The notes under the pieces were generated by a model. The model had not been told where the DNA came from. It was given only the letters and a program-made list of their open reading frames with translations, and did no database searches. The translations under genes and the position numbers were made by a program. 9,139 bases of DNA from Bacteroidia bacterium (GTDB lineage: Bacteria > Bacteroidota > Bacteroidia > Flavobacteriales > Flavobacteriaceae), in assembly GCA_030429325.1 (NCBI GenBank), contig JAUICT010000056.1:1-9139 (forward strand), written 5' to 3'. Numbering within the stretch: the first letter of the stretch is position 1; each line of letters starts with the position of its first letter. Shown one piece after another: positions 1 to 6,529 of the stretch.

Positions 1-181
1 CGGGGCGCACACCTATTTTCTCATAGATGCTCTTTCCTTTCTTGGACTCAAATGCGAGTTCCTTTGGAATCTTGGCCGTTTCAGTTTGCCTTCCTGCGTA
101 TAAGCTGGAGGGGATTAATTGGGCCATTGCTCCAGTTAAGGGAAGTACGCCCAACTTTCTAATCAATGTTCTTCTTTTCAT
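1..181 (-). CDS. Secreted PLP-dependent SelA-like enzyme (N-terminal 60 residues only)
   Basis: An open frame begins with ATG at 181-179 and runs off the left edge of the window without a stop. The N-terminus starts MKRRTLIRKLG and is followed by a hydrophobic stretch and an S-L-Y-A-like cleavage region. The RR-x-L-I pattern is compatible with a Tat signal, so export to the periplasm is likely. After the signal the frame reads SIYEKIGVRP, which resembles the opening (YEKLGVRPVINAAG type) of the SelA / D-glucosaminate-6-phosphate ammonia-lyase-like branch of fold-type I PLP enzymes. Exported Bacteroidota members of that group have a similar signal-plus-motif start. The start lies 2 bp after the SusD stop, so the gene is almost certainly in the susCD operon. 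The family call rests on about ten residues. The PLP lysine and the rest of the active site are outside the window, so the reaction and substrate are unknown. Coding on this strand is much better supported than the overlapping plus-strand frame at 27-212. Confidence 0.55.
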   Translation of the reverse strand, partial: MKRRTLIRKLGVLPLTGAMAQLIPSSLYAGRQTETAKIPKELAFESKKGKSIYEKIGVRP

Positions 182-183
182 AA

Positions 184-1626
184 TTAATATCCTGGGTTTT
201 GGGTTAAATTAGGGTTGTTATCCAATTCTTGTTGAGGTATTGGGAAATATCTGTTTCTTGCACTATAACCTTCAGAAGCAAGTTCTGATTCTGCCAATCC
301 CCACCGTTGTAGATCATTAAGCCTGGAATGTTCAAAAGCTAACTCTATCCTTCTTTCATGTACAATTGCATCAAAAATCTCATCCTTGTTGGATGTTGGG
401 AAATCCATAGTTGGTAAATCGGGCATTCCTACCCTTTGCCTTACCACATTTATAGCATCCACCGCTTCGGTTGGTTTGTTGTTTTCATTTAAGGCCTCGG
501 CATACATCAGCATTACATCGGCCAGCCTAATTACAGGGAAGTTTCTTCCAAGATTGTAATTGTTGGTGCGAACAATGGGATATGACCCTTTCTTTTTGGC
601 GAATCCTGTAGGGGTCCATGCGCTTTGAAAAGTGGGTGATACTTCATCATAGGGGTCTCCATCAATAAAAATGGAGTGGAATAATCTCGGGTCTTTTCCA
701 TTGATTGCACTAGCACCAGCATGGTCTTCATATTCCTCAACCAAAACATCAGTAGGCAATAGGTTTGCAAATCCGCCTTGACCTTGTGGATAATCGTTTG
801 CGATTCTGCTACTGCCCTGATCCAATACATCTTCATATTGAATTTCAAATATGGATTCGGAATTGTTGTCCGTTATCAGAAGGTCGGAAAAATTGGGAAG
901 TAGCGTATACTCGCCAGAAGTTATGACACTGTCCAAATAAGTTTCGGCCATTGGATAATCTTTTTTGTACAAATACACTTTGCCCAACAATGCCTGTGTA
1001 GCTCCTTTAGTGGCCCTGCCGACATGGTTGTCATCATACCCAGATCTTTTGGGGAGCAGTGCACTTGCTTTCTTTAAATCATCTATCATTAATTGATGAA
1101 TATCTTCCAACGGACTCTTGGGAAGTGCTGCTGCTGATGCATCAGAGGGATTGGCTTCGATAATAAGAGGGACCTCTCCAAATACTGTAGAGAGTTGCCA
1201 ATAAAAAAGAGCCCTTAAGAACCTTGCTTCTCCCAATATTCTATCCTGATGGGGTTTTTCCATATCAATTTCAGGAACTTCCTGCAATACCATGTTGGCC
1301 CTGAAAATTCCTTCATAAGCTCCTTGCCAAACATCATCGATTATGGCACTATTGGCATCAAAACTCCAAGAATCCAAATCCAATCCTTGTGTGTTAAAGA
1401 TCACAATTTCCTTCAATGGTGCCTCCGAGATTTTGGCGTAATTGTTTGTGTTTAAATTCCGCACGGAAGAATAGGCGGCAGTAATTGATGCTTCTGCATC
1501 GGCTGCGTCTCTAAAATATGTGTCACCGGTCAATGAACTTGGCGGTTCCACATCTAGAAAATCTTTACTACATCCAGTGGCTAGTGCCAAGGATAAAGTT
1601 AATGCTATATATATTGATGGTCTCAT
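184..1626 (-). CDS. SusD/RagB-family outer-membrane nutrient-binding lipoprotein
   Basis: This 480-residue protein is the surface lipoprotein partner that caps the SusC channel and binds the nutrient. It starts with a lipoprotein signal ending A-T-G-C, with the acylated Cys at residue 19. Cys is followed by SKDFLD, acidic and lysine-containing as in Bacteroidota lipoproteins sent to the cell surface. The SusD-like N-terminal part carries ARFLRALFYWQL at about 134-145, and TPR-like helices follow around 200-240. The C-terminal SusD/RagB part has FPVIRLADVMLMYAEALNE at about 363-381, ERRIELAFEHSRLNDLQRWG at about 424-443, and the family-typical end FPIPQQEL...NPNLTQNPGY. Length is normal for the family and the protein is complete. 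The ATG is 44 bp downstream of the susC stop, so the two genes are probably cotranscribed. The upstream spacer is AT-rich with no Shine-Dalgarno sequence, as usual in this phylum. The ligand cannot be inferred. Confidence 0.97.
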   Translation of the reverse strand: MRPSIYIALTLSLALATGCSKDFLDVEPPSSLTGDTYFRDAADAEASITAAYSSVRNLNTNNYAKISEAPLKEIVIFNTQGLDLDSWSFDANSAIIDDVWQGAYEGIFRANMVLQEVPEIDMEKPHQDRILGEARFLRALFYWQLSTVFGEVPLIIEANPSDASAAALPKSPLEDIHQLMIDDLKKASALLPKRSGYDDNHVGRATKGATQALLGKVYLYKKDYPMAETYLDSVITSGEYTLLPNFSDLLITDNNSESIFEIQYEDVLDQGSSRIANDYPQGQGGFANLLPTDVLVEEYEDHAGASAINGKDPRLFHSIFIDGDPYDEVSPTFQSAWTPTGFAKKKGSYPIVRTNNYNLGRNFPVIRLADVMLMYAEALNENNKPTEAVDAINVVRQRVGMPDLPTMDFPTSNKDEIFDAIVHERRIELAFEHSRLNDLQRWGLAESELASEGYSARNRYFPIPQQELDNNPNLTQNPGY

Positions 1627-1670
1627 TTCGAATATCTTTTAATTAATTGGTACTATAATTTTTGAGATGT

Positions 1671-4600
1671 TTAAAAATTTACTTCAATGCCCACTTCGAT
1701 GTTTCGTGGTATCGGGTACATGGCAAAATCTATCCCTTTCGTCAAGGAACTACGCCCTCCTTCTGTTAATTTTCCGATCTCTGGATTATATCCGTTATAT
1801 TTTGTAAAGGTGTACAGATTTGATGCGGACAGGTACAACCTAAGCTTTGTGGTGTTAAGTTTTTCCGCCAACTTGCTCAAATCGTATCCAAGTTGTACGT
1901 TCTGTATCCTCAGATAGGAAGCATCTTCGACAAAACGGGAAGATGGTCTGGTATTCTGACCTGGATTTCCAGTTACTGCCCTTGGTACATTTGTATTGGT
2001 GTTGGTTGGTGTCCAACGTCTCAACTGATCCGTTGTGGCATTGTTGTCTCCCTCACCTTCATTGAGGTCCGACCAAATTAGATTATATATTTGATGTCCA
2101 TGCTTTCCGGTAAGGAATACCGACATATCAAAGTTTTTAAACCCAATGCTTGCATTAAACCCATATGTGAAATCCGGGGTTGGACTGCCAATAACCGTTT
2201 GGTCAAGAGCATTGATCACTCCGTTTCCATCTATATCTTTATATTTTACATCTCCAGGGGAAGACCCAGATTGTTCGGCATGATTGTCCACATCTGCTTG
2301 ATCTTTAAAAATTCCTTCCATTACGTATCCATAAAAAGCCCCTATTTCTCCTCCTTCTTGGGTAATGGTGTTGGCAGCCTGTTTACCACTTCTTAATTGT
2401 GCGATTATGGGTTGCCCCTCATTTAGGGAGGTGACTTCATTTCTGTTTGTTGCAATATTGGCAGATAGACTGTAATTAAAGCCATTGTCAAATGCCTTTT
2501 TATAGATGGCGGCAAATTCAAATCCCTTGTTCTGGACGGCCCCTGCATTAACAAATGGCCCGTTGTTTCTTCTAATCCCCGAAGTAGTTGGGATAGGCAA
2601 CTGAACCAATATTCCATCGGTATCCTTGACATAGTAGTCCATTACAAAGGACAGTTGATGATCAAAAAGTCCAATATCCAAACCTATGTTGGTCTGTGTG
2701 GTTACCTCCCATTTAAGGTTAGGATTTCCCAAGTTTAAAAAGGTGGCGCCAGGAGTCAAAGATTGGCTGGTCCCAATAATGTAGTTAATATTAGGGCTAA
2801 TGGTGGCATATTGTGCAAAGTTGTCAATATCTTGGCTTCCCACTTCTCCATAACTGGCTCTTAAGGTTAAATTGGAAACATCCTCAATTTTTCGAATAAA
2901 ATTCTCATTGGCAATGTTCCAACTTGCGGATATGGACGGAAAAACCCCATATCTGTTGTTGCTGCCAAAGCGTGAAGAACCATCTCTTCGCACAACAGCC
3001 ATCAAGTTGTATTTGTTTTCAAAAGAATACCCTAGTCTAGCCATTTGTGACCTTAGCGCCCAACCGGATTCATTGCCGCTTATATTTCTTTGCTCGAAAC
3101 CAGCGGCAACGGTCCGTAATGAGTTGCTCTGGAAATTTCTAACCTGAATGTTGGTAGAGGTAAACCATGAGTTTTGTTGGGTAAAACCAACCAAGGCGGT
3201 AATTTTATGCTTGTCATTAAAGGTTTTTTCAAAGCTTGTTGTATTCTCCACCAACCAAGTATCATCATCAAACCTGCCCTCATTCAAAACTGCAAGAGCA
3301 TTGACCCTATCTCCCATACGAAAAGTGGGAGTGAAGTTTAGTGATCTGCCCGAGGAAATATCTCCAGCAACACTTAAACGATTGGTAAGACCGGGTAAAA
3401 TTTCATATTCAGCAAAAACGCTACCCAATATTCTAGTCTCTTCCCTGTCATTCTGTGTTAATGTGAGCATTCCTATGGTGTTTTGTCTTCCTACTGGCGA
3501 ATACTCCAACCTTGGACCATCAAACCCTCCATCTGAAGTTGGATCATAAACGGGTACTGTTGGAGACTGCTGGAGGAGTTGTCTCATGGTATAACTGGCT
3601 TGGTTAAAAGTTCCGGTCCATTTAGATCTACTTATTCCCAAAGTTTCGCCGATCTTTAGTTTTTTGTTTTTACCAAACTTAAAATCACTGTTTATGTTGA
3701 TGGAATATCGTTTGAAACCGCTCTGCGGAAGGGTTCCCTTTTGCTTTAAATAACCTCCTGATAGTGCATAGGTTGCATTTTCGCTCCCCCCAGACATTCC
3801 AAGAAGATAGTTTTGGGAATATCCATTGCTAAAACCTTCTCTTTGCCAATCTGTATTGGTTTCAAGGTTCTGTGACCGTAAGGGTTCCTGAAGTGATATG
3901 GGAATAGGCCGTCCTGCATTTTGATATGCCTCGGTTGCATAATCAATGTATTGGGCAGAATTCATCAAAGGCAAGTATTTGTTTACACTGGAAATTCCTT
4001 GGGATACTTTTAACTGCATTTGATTTTTGCCAATGCTTCCTCTTTTGGTAGTAATAATGACGACCCCATTGGCCGCCCGGGCACCGTAAATTGCAGACGC
4101 TGATGCATCCTTTAGGATTTGAATGGACTCGATATTGTCCATAGGGATGGAAGCAAGAGGGTTAAAATTTCGACTTACTTCACTTCCGAGTATAGGAACT
4201 CCATCTATTACAAATAAAGGGTTTCCATTCCCAAAAGTGGCAACCCCACGTACACTCATGTCCAAAGCCCCACCGGGTTGTCCACTCGTAGGCGTAATGT
4301 TTACCCCGGCGATCCGTCCCTGTAATGCCTCTTGTACACCACTACTTGTGCCCGATGATAGGTCACTTGCTTTAATGGTGGAGATTGCCCCGGTTATTTC
4401 ACTTCTTTTCTGTGTTCCATAGCCAATGACCACTACTTCATCCAGTCCGGAAGCACTCTCTTCCAAGACTATCATCAAAGTGGATTGCCCCCTGACTTCC
4501 ACTTCCTTGGTGGCAAACCCGATATAGGAAACCAATAGTGTTTCGTTTCCACTCTCGAGCTCCAATGAAAAGTTTCCATCAAAATCTGCAATAACGCCAG

Positions 4601-5096
4601 TGGTGGTTCCTTTAATGGCTATATTGGCTCCGGGCAAAGGCTGGCCACTGACATCCGCTACGGTTCCATTGACTGAAAATTGAAGGTTTTCTACATTTAA
4701 ATTGGGTGTTTGTGGCTTCGGGTTCTTATCGACCACCTTTTTTACGAGCAAAATTTTACGATCATCTATTTCGTAGGAGCAATCGGATTCTTTAAAAAGA
4801 AGTTCGAGTACTTGTTCTATAAGTTCGTGTTCAACCTTTATGGATACTCTACGTTTGGTATCAACGGTTTTCGAATTGAAGAGGAACTTGAACTCCGTGG
4901 TCATTTCTATCTCATCAATTATTTCCCCAACAGTTACTTCTTGTAGGTCCAAAGAAATCTTAGTGTTCTGGGCATAAGAAGAATTAGCCTGCATTACCAA
5001 ACTTATGGTCAAGAAAAACAGGAAGGATAATTTCATTTTTGTACTCTGGGATAAGCGCCAAGGAGTCACGCCCCTTGACTTTGGTGATTTTTTCAT
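1671..5096 (-). CDS. SusC/RagA-family TonB-dependent transporter with an N-terminal STN signalling domain
   Basis: This 1141-residue outer-membrane importer works with the SusD protein encoded next to it. The order of parts is: signal peptide with a long basic n-region (hydrophobic core about 22-36, likely cleavage after SYA at 42); STN domain, about 44-120; carboxypeptidase-like beta-sandwich, about 139-212 (VNGTVADVSGQPLPGANIAI); SusC signature with DEVVVIGYGTQKRSEITGAI at about 219-238; plug, about 240-352, ending in ILKDASASAIYGARAANGVV; and a 22-strand-type barrel. The barrel includes the Asp-rich DIDGNGVINALDQ at about 954-966 and ends in PIPRNIEVGIEVNF with the usual terminal Phe. The STN domain is the part that talks to FecR-type anti-sigma proteins and is absent from many SusC proteins. 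It therefore marks this one as a signal-transducing transporter, which fits the adjacent fecR and sigma genes. Met21 (ATG at 5036-5034) is an alternative start that would still leave a signal peptide. The longer start is preferred because basic n-regions of this kind are common in STN-SusC proteins. Confidence 0.96.
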   Translation of the reverse strand: MKKSPKSRGVTPWRLSQSTKMKLSFLFFLTISLVMQANSSYAQNTKISLDLQEVTVGEIIDEIEMTTEFKFLFNSKTVDTKRRVSIKVEHELIEQVLELLFKESDCSYEIDDRKILLVKKVVDKNPKPQTPNLNVENLQFSVNGTVADVSGQPLPGANIAIKGTTTGVIADFDGNFSLELESGNETLLVSYIGFATKEVEVRGQSTLMIVLEESASGLDEVVVIGYGTQKRSEITGAISTIKASDLSSGTSSGVQEALQGRIAGVNITPTSGQPGGALDMSVRGVATFGNGNPLFVIDGVPILGSEVSRNFNPLASIPMDNIESIQILKDASASAIYGARAANGVVIITTKRGSIGKNQMQLKVSQGISSVNKYLPLMNSAQYIDYATEAYQNAGRPIPISLQEPLRSQNLETNTDWQREGFSNGYSQNYLLGMSGGSENATYALSGGYLKQKGTLPQSGFKRYSININSDFKFGKNKKLKIGETLGISRSKWTGTFNQASYTMRQLLQQSPTVPVYDPTSDGGFDGPRLEYSPVGRQNTIGMLTLTQNDREETRILGSVFAEYEILPGLTNRLSVAGDISSGRSLNFTPTFRMGDRVNALAVLNEGRFDDDTWLVENTTSFEKTFNDKHKITALVGFTQQNSWFTSTNIQVRNFQSNSLRTVAAGFEQRNISGNESGWALRSQMARLGYSFENKYNLMAVVRRDGSSRFGSNNRYGVFPSISASWNIANENFIRKIEDVSNLTLRASYGEVGSQDIDNFAQYATISPNINYIIGTSQSLTPGATFLNLGNPNLKWEVTTQTNIGLDIGLFDHQLSFVMDYYVKDTDGILVQLPIPTTSGIRRNNGPFVNAGAVQNKGFEFAAIYKKAFDNGFNYSLSANIATNRNEVTSLNEGQPIIAQLRSGKQAANTITQEGGEIGAFYGYVMEGIFKDQADVDNHAEQSGSSPGDVKYKDIDGNGVINALDQTVIGSPTPDFTYGFNASIGFKNFDMSVFLTGKHGHQIYNLIWSDLNEGEGDNNATTDQLRRWTPTNTNTNVPRAVTGNPGQNTRPSSRFVEDASYLRIQNVQLGYDLSKLAEKLNTTKLRLYLSASNLYTFTKYNGYNPEIGKLTEGGRSSLTKGIDFAMYPIPRNIEVGIEVNF

Positions 5097-5103
5097 AATT
5101 TTG
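5075..5103 (+). promoter_or_regulatory. Consensus Bacteroidota sigma-A-type promoter, antisense to the susC start
   Basis: On the plus strand a TTG at 5075-5077 is followed after 18 bp by TAATTTTG at 5096-5103. This matches every fixed position of the Bacteroidota promoter pattern (TTG, N17-23, TAnnTTTG). The -7 element overlaps the susC start codon (5096-5094) and points away from susC, into the fecR-susC leader. No plus-strand gene lies downstream before fecR, which is on the minus strand, so the promoter would only make a leader antisense RNA. Expected transcription start is about 5108-5111. The call is inferred from pattern only. Confidence 0.5.
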
Positions 5104-5108
5104 AATGT

Positions 5109-5183
5109 TTTTACTGTGGTTACTTACTTTAGTGATCACGAGTACCTAATCGGAAAGTGTTCCAGCATTTTCCGATTTTTTTA
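5109..5183 (+). ncRNA. Predicted short cis-antisense RNA opposite the susC leader (DonS-like arrangement)
   Basis: A consensus promoter (5075-5103) and a terminator-shaped hairpin with T-tract (5148-5182) lie on the same strand with nothing coding between them. They bracket a transcript of about 75 nt. Its first 40 or so bases would be largely unstructured and fully complementary to the susC mRNA leader just upstream of the susC start. Its 3' half is the terminator stem. Known context: in Bacteroides, cis-encoded antisense sRNAs such as DonS lie between anti-sigma and susC genes of sigma/anti-sigma-controlled loci and repress them. This locus has the same neighbours, position and orientation. 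Sequence homology to DonS is not claimed. The exact 5' end is uncertain by a few bases. The main alternative is a plain terminator for stray antisense transcription with a chance promoter match. Confidence 0.5.
5148..5182 (+). terminator. Intrinsic terminator-shaped hairpin in the fecR-susC leader, plus-strand orientation
   Basis: AATCGGAAA at 5148-5156 and TTTCCGATT at 5169-5177 form a perfect 9-bp inverted repeat. Inside it, TG (5158-5159) pairs with CA (5166-5167), and G5157 faces T5168. In plus-strand RNA that is a G-U wobble, giving a 12-bp stem with a 6-nt loop. In minus-strand RNA the same position is an A-C mismatch. Seven T follow (5176-5182) on the plus strand, while the minus-strand side continues AGGTAC with no U-run. 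Both asymmetries say the hairpin terminates plus-strand RNA, not the fecR mRNA. In the minus-strand message it could still fold as a 9-bp leader stem 52-81 bp before susC. Confidence 0.65.
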
Positions 5184-5194
5184 TTTGATAAATG

Positions 5195-5218
5195 GTTGGT
5201 ACTAGGTGTTTAGTTGGT
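5195..5218. repeat. Short direct repeat GTTGGT x2 in the susC upstream region
   Basis: GTTGGT occurs at 5195-5200 and 5213-5218 (ACCAAC when read along the susC strand), 18 bp apart start to start, just outside the antisense hairpin and downstream of fecR. It is the only obvious short repeat where a susC promoter or operator would be expected. No TAnnTTTG element is present on the minus strand anywhere in 5097-5244, as would fit an ECF-dependent promoter of a different sequence. The repeat is short enough to be chance. Confidence 0.25.
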
Positions 5219-5244
5219 TATGCTTTATCTCATGGGCATTTAAT

Positions 5245-6408
5245 TTAGTTAATGACAATTTTGTTTTCTACAATCCGGTATTCAATATTGTATACTTTTT
5301 TGAAATAGCTGAATACTTGCTCAATGCTTTCTTGATTGGTTTCTATGGTAGCATTGAATCTTTCACTACTTAATTTGGTGTTATTGTTAATGATGGTTAC
5401 GTTGTAGTGCCTTTCGAGTTTTCGGATGATATTTTCAAAGGTTTCGTTTCTGAGAACAAGGTTTCCGGTCATCCATGAAGTATAGAGCGCTGTATTGACC
5501 TTTTCACGGGTGATATCTTTTTCTGTTTTATTGAAACTTCCTTTATAGCCGGGTTCTAGGAACAACTCGTTTTGAATTTCTTTACTTGCAGCAGATTTCG
5601 CCATACTTAAGGAACCTTGAAGCAATGCGACCTCCGCATTTTCATCTTCAGGATAATTGGAAATATTGAATTGAGTGCCATATACCCGTACATCTACTTC
5701 TTGGGTGTTTACCATGAAAAGACGGTCTTTATCGTGGGCAACTTCAAAATAAGCCTCTCCTGTCAGTGAGACATATCTTGTGGTGTCTTTTTCAAAACTA
5801 ATAGGGTAGGTAATAGAACTGCCAGAGTTAAGATATACTTTGGTTCCATCAGAGAGGACTAAATTAAATTTTCTGCCATTGGGCACATTCAATTTATTGG
5901 TCAATGTCCCCGTTTGGGGTCCAATATTTTGATAGACCAGTTGTTTTCCCTGTTGCTTTCCGATCACTTGTCCATTTTCCTTGATGATTTTGGAAGCCTC
6001 ATCCTCATTGATAATCTCGATATCCCCATTGCTTAATTGGAGGGTGATTACATCTTCCCGTGGGATAATCATGGGAGCACTTGCTGGTTTGAAGACGTCT
6101 TGCCTTGTGAAAATCCCAATCATCAAAAACAGGAGTGCAATTGCTGCATATTTAATCATGGATGAAAACCTTTTTCTATAAAAAATGTTTTTTTCCTTTC
6201 GGATGGTTTTCAACAAGACTTCTTTAGCATCATTTAGCTCTGGATCGTTCGTGGCCATTGAAATTGCAAAATGGGTTTTTATATAAGCTTTAAAAGCTGC
6301 TTGGTTCTTTTCATGGGCAATCCAATCATTAAGTTCATCTAAGTCTTTTCTATCGGAAAGCTTAAATAAATACTTCAGAATTAGCGCCTCTTCTTCTCTC
6401 GTGATCAT
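5245..6408 (-). CDS. FecR-family anti-sigma factor (with C-terminal DUF4974)
   Basis: This 387-residue single-pass inner-membrane regulator of an ECF sigma factor is complete. Residues 1-84 form the cytoplasmic sigma-binding part (helical, with LNDWIAHEKNQAAFKAYI at about 26-43). The membrane segment is about 85-100 (IKYAAIALLFLMIGIF). The periplasmic FecR domain, about 173-270, contains NVPNGRKFNLVLSDGTKVYL, then SLTGEAYFEVAHD and VYGTQFNI. The C-terminal DUF4974, about 316-386, ends IEYRIVENKIVIN and aligns by eye with the STN domain of the adjacent SusC. In this family the periplasmic part receives the signal from the STN domain of the loaded transporter, and the cytoplasmic part holds or activates the sigma factor. 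The gene is divergent from the sigma gene (121 bp apart) and lies 148 bp upstream of susC in the same direction. ATG at 6408-6406 is the natural start. Confidence 0.95.
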   Translation of the reverse strand: MITREEEALILKYLFKLSDRKDLDELNDWIAHEKNQAAFKAYIKTHFAISMATNDPELNDAKEVLLKTIRKEKNIFYRKRFSSMIKYAAIALLFLMIGIFTRQDVFKPASAPMIIPREDVITLQLSNGDIEIINEDEASKIIKENGQVIGKQQGKQLVYQNIGPQTGTLTNKLNVPNGRKFNLVLSDGTKVYLNSGSSITYPISFEKDTTRYVSLTGEAYFEVAHDKDRLFMVNTQEVDVRVYGTQFNISNYPEDENAEVALLQGSLSMAKSAASKEIQNELFLEPGYKGSFNKTEKDITREKVNTALYTSWMTGNLVLRNETFENIIRKLERHYNVTIINNNTKLSSERFNATIETNQESIEQVFSYFKKVYNIEYRIVENKIVIN

Positions 6409-6529
6409 TTTTCAATTATCCTCATGTTTTTATAATACAAGGCAAATTCTCAATACCCTAACTTTTTTTCATTATTTTTTTTATAACCTTATTATTTTTA
6501 ATATTACCCTTGTAAATAATCAATTTTCT
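6409..6529. promoter_or_regulatory. Divergent spacer between fecR and the sigma gene
   Basis: This very AT-rich 121-bp spacer must hold the start signals of both fecR (leftward) and the sigma gene (rightward). For the sigma gene the best candidate is TACCCTTG at 6505-6512, one base off the TAnnTTTG -7 element, 17 bp before the preferred GTG start. No TTG lies at the right distance upstream, so the match is weak. No convincing -7 element is seen leftward for fecR. The shared spacer allows coordinated control of the sigma and anti-sigma genes. Confidence 0.4.

Noticed and set aside
27..212. Plus-strand open frame of 61 codons at the left edge
   Set aside because: It overlaps the minus-strand frame at 181-1, which has a signal peptide, a recognisable family start and operon spacing to susD. 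The plus-strand product has no features.
531..848. Second minus-strand open frame inside susD
   Set aside because: It is an alternate frame of the intact SusD coding sequence. The SusD frame itself is continuous, so it is not a frameshifted fragment.
3148..3549. Plus-strand open frame of 133 codons inside susC
   Set aside because: It lies wholly antisense to the barrel region of a well-supported gene, and its translation shows no domain or signal. Shadow frame.
4850..4857. TACGTTTG on the plus strand inside susC, a possible second antisense promoter
   Set aside because: No TTG lies 17-23 bp upstream, and a match to the -7 pattern alone is expected by chance a few times in a window this long.
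5132..5139. GTGATCAC palindrome in the susC leader as an operator
   Set aside because: The symmetry does not extend beyond 8 bp and no second copy was seen. It may simply be part of the predicted antisense RNA.
5148..5177. Inverted repeat read as the fecR terminator
   Set aside because: On the minus strand the stem has an A-C mismatch in its extension and is followed by AGGTAC, not a U-run. It fits the opposite strand much better.
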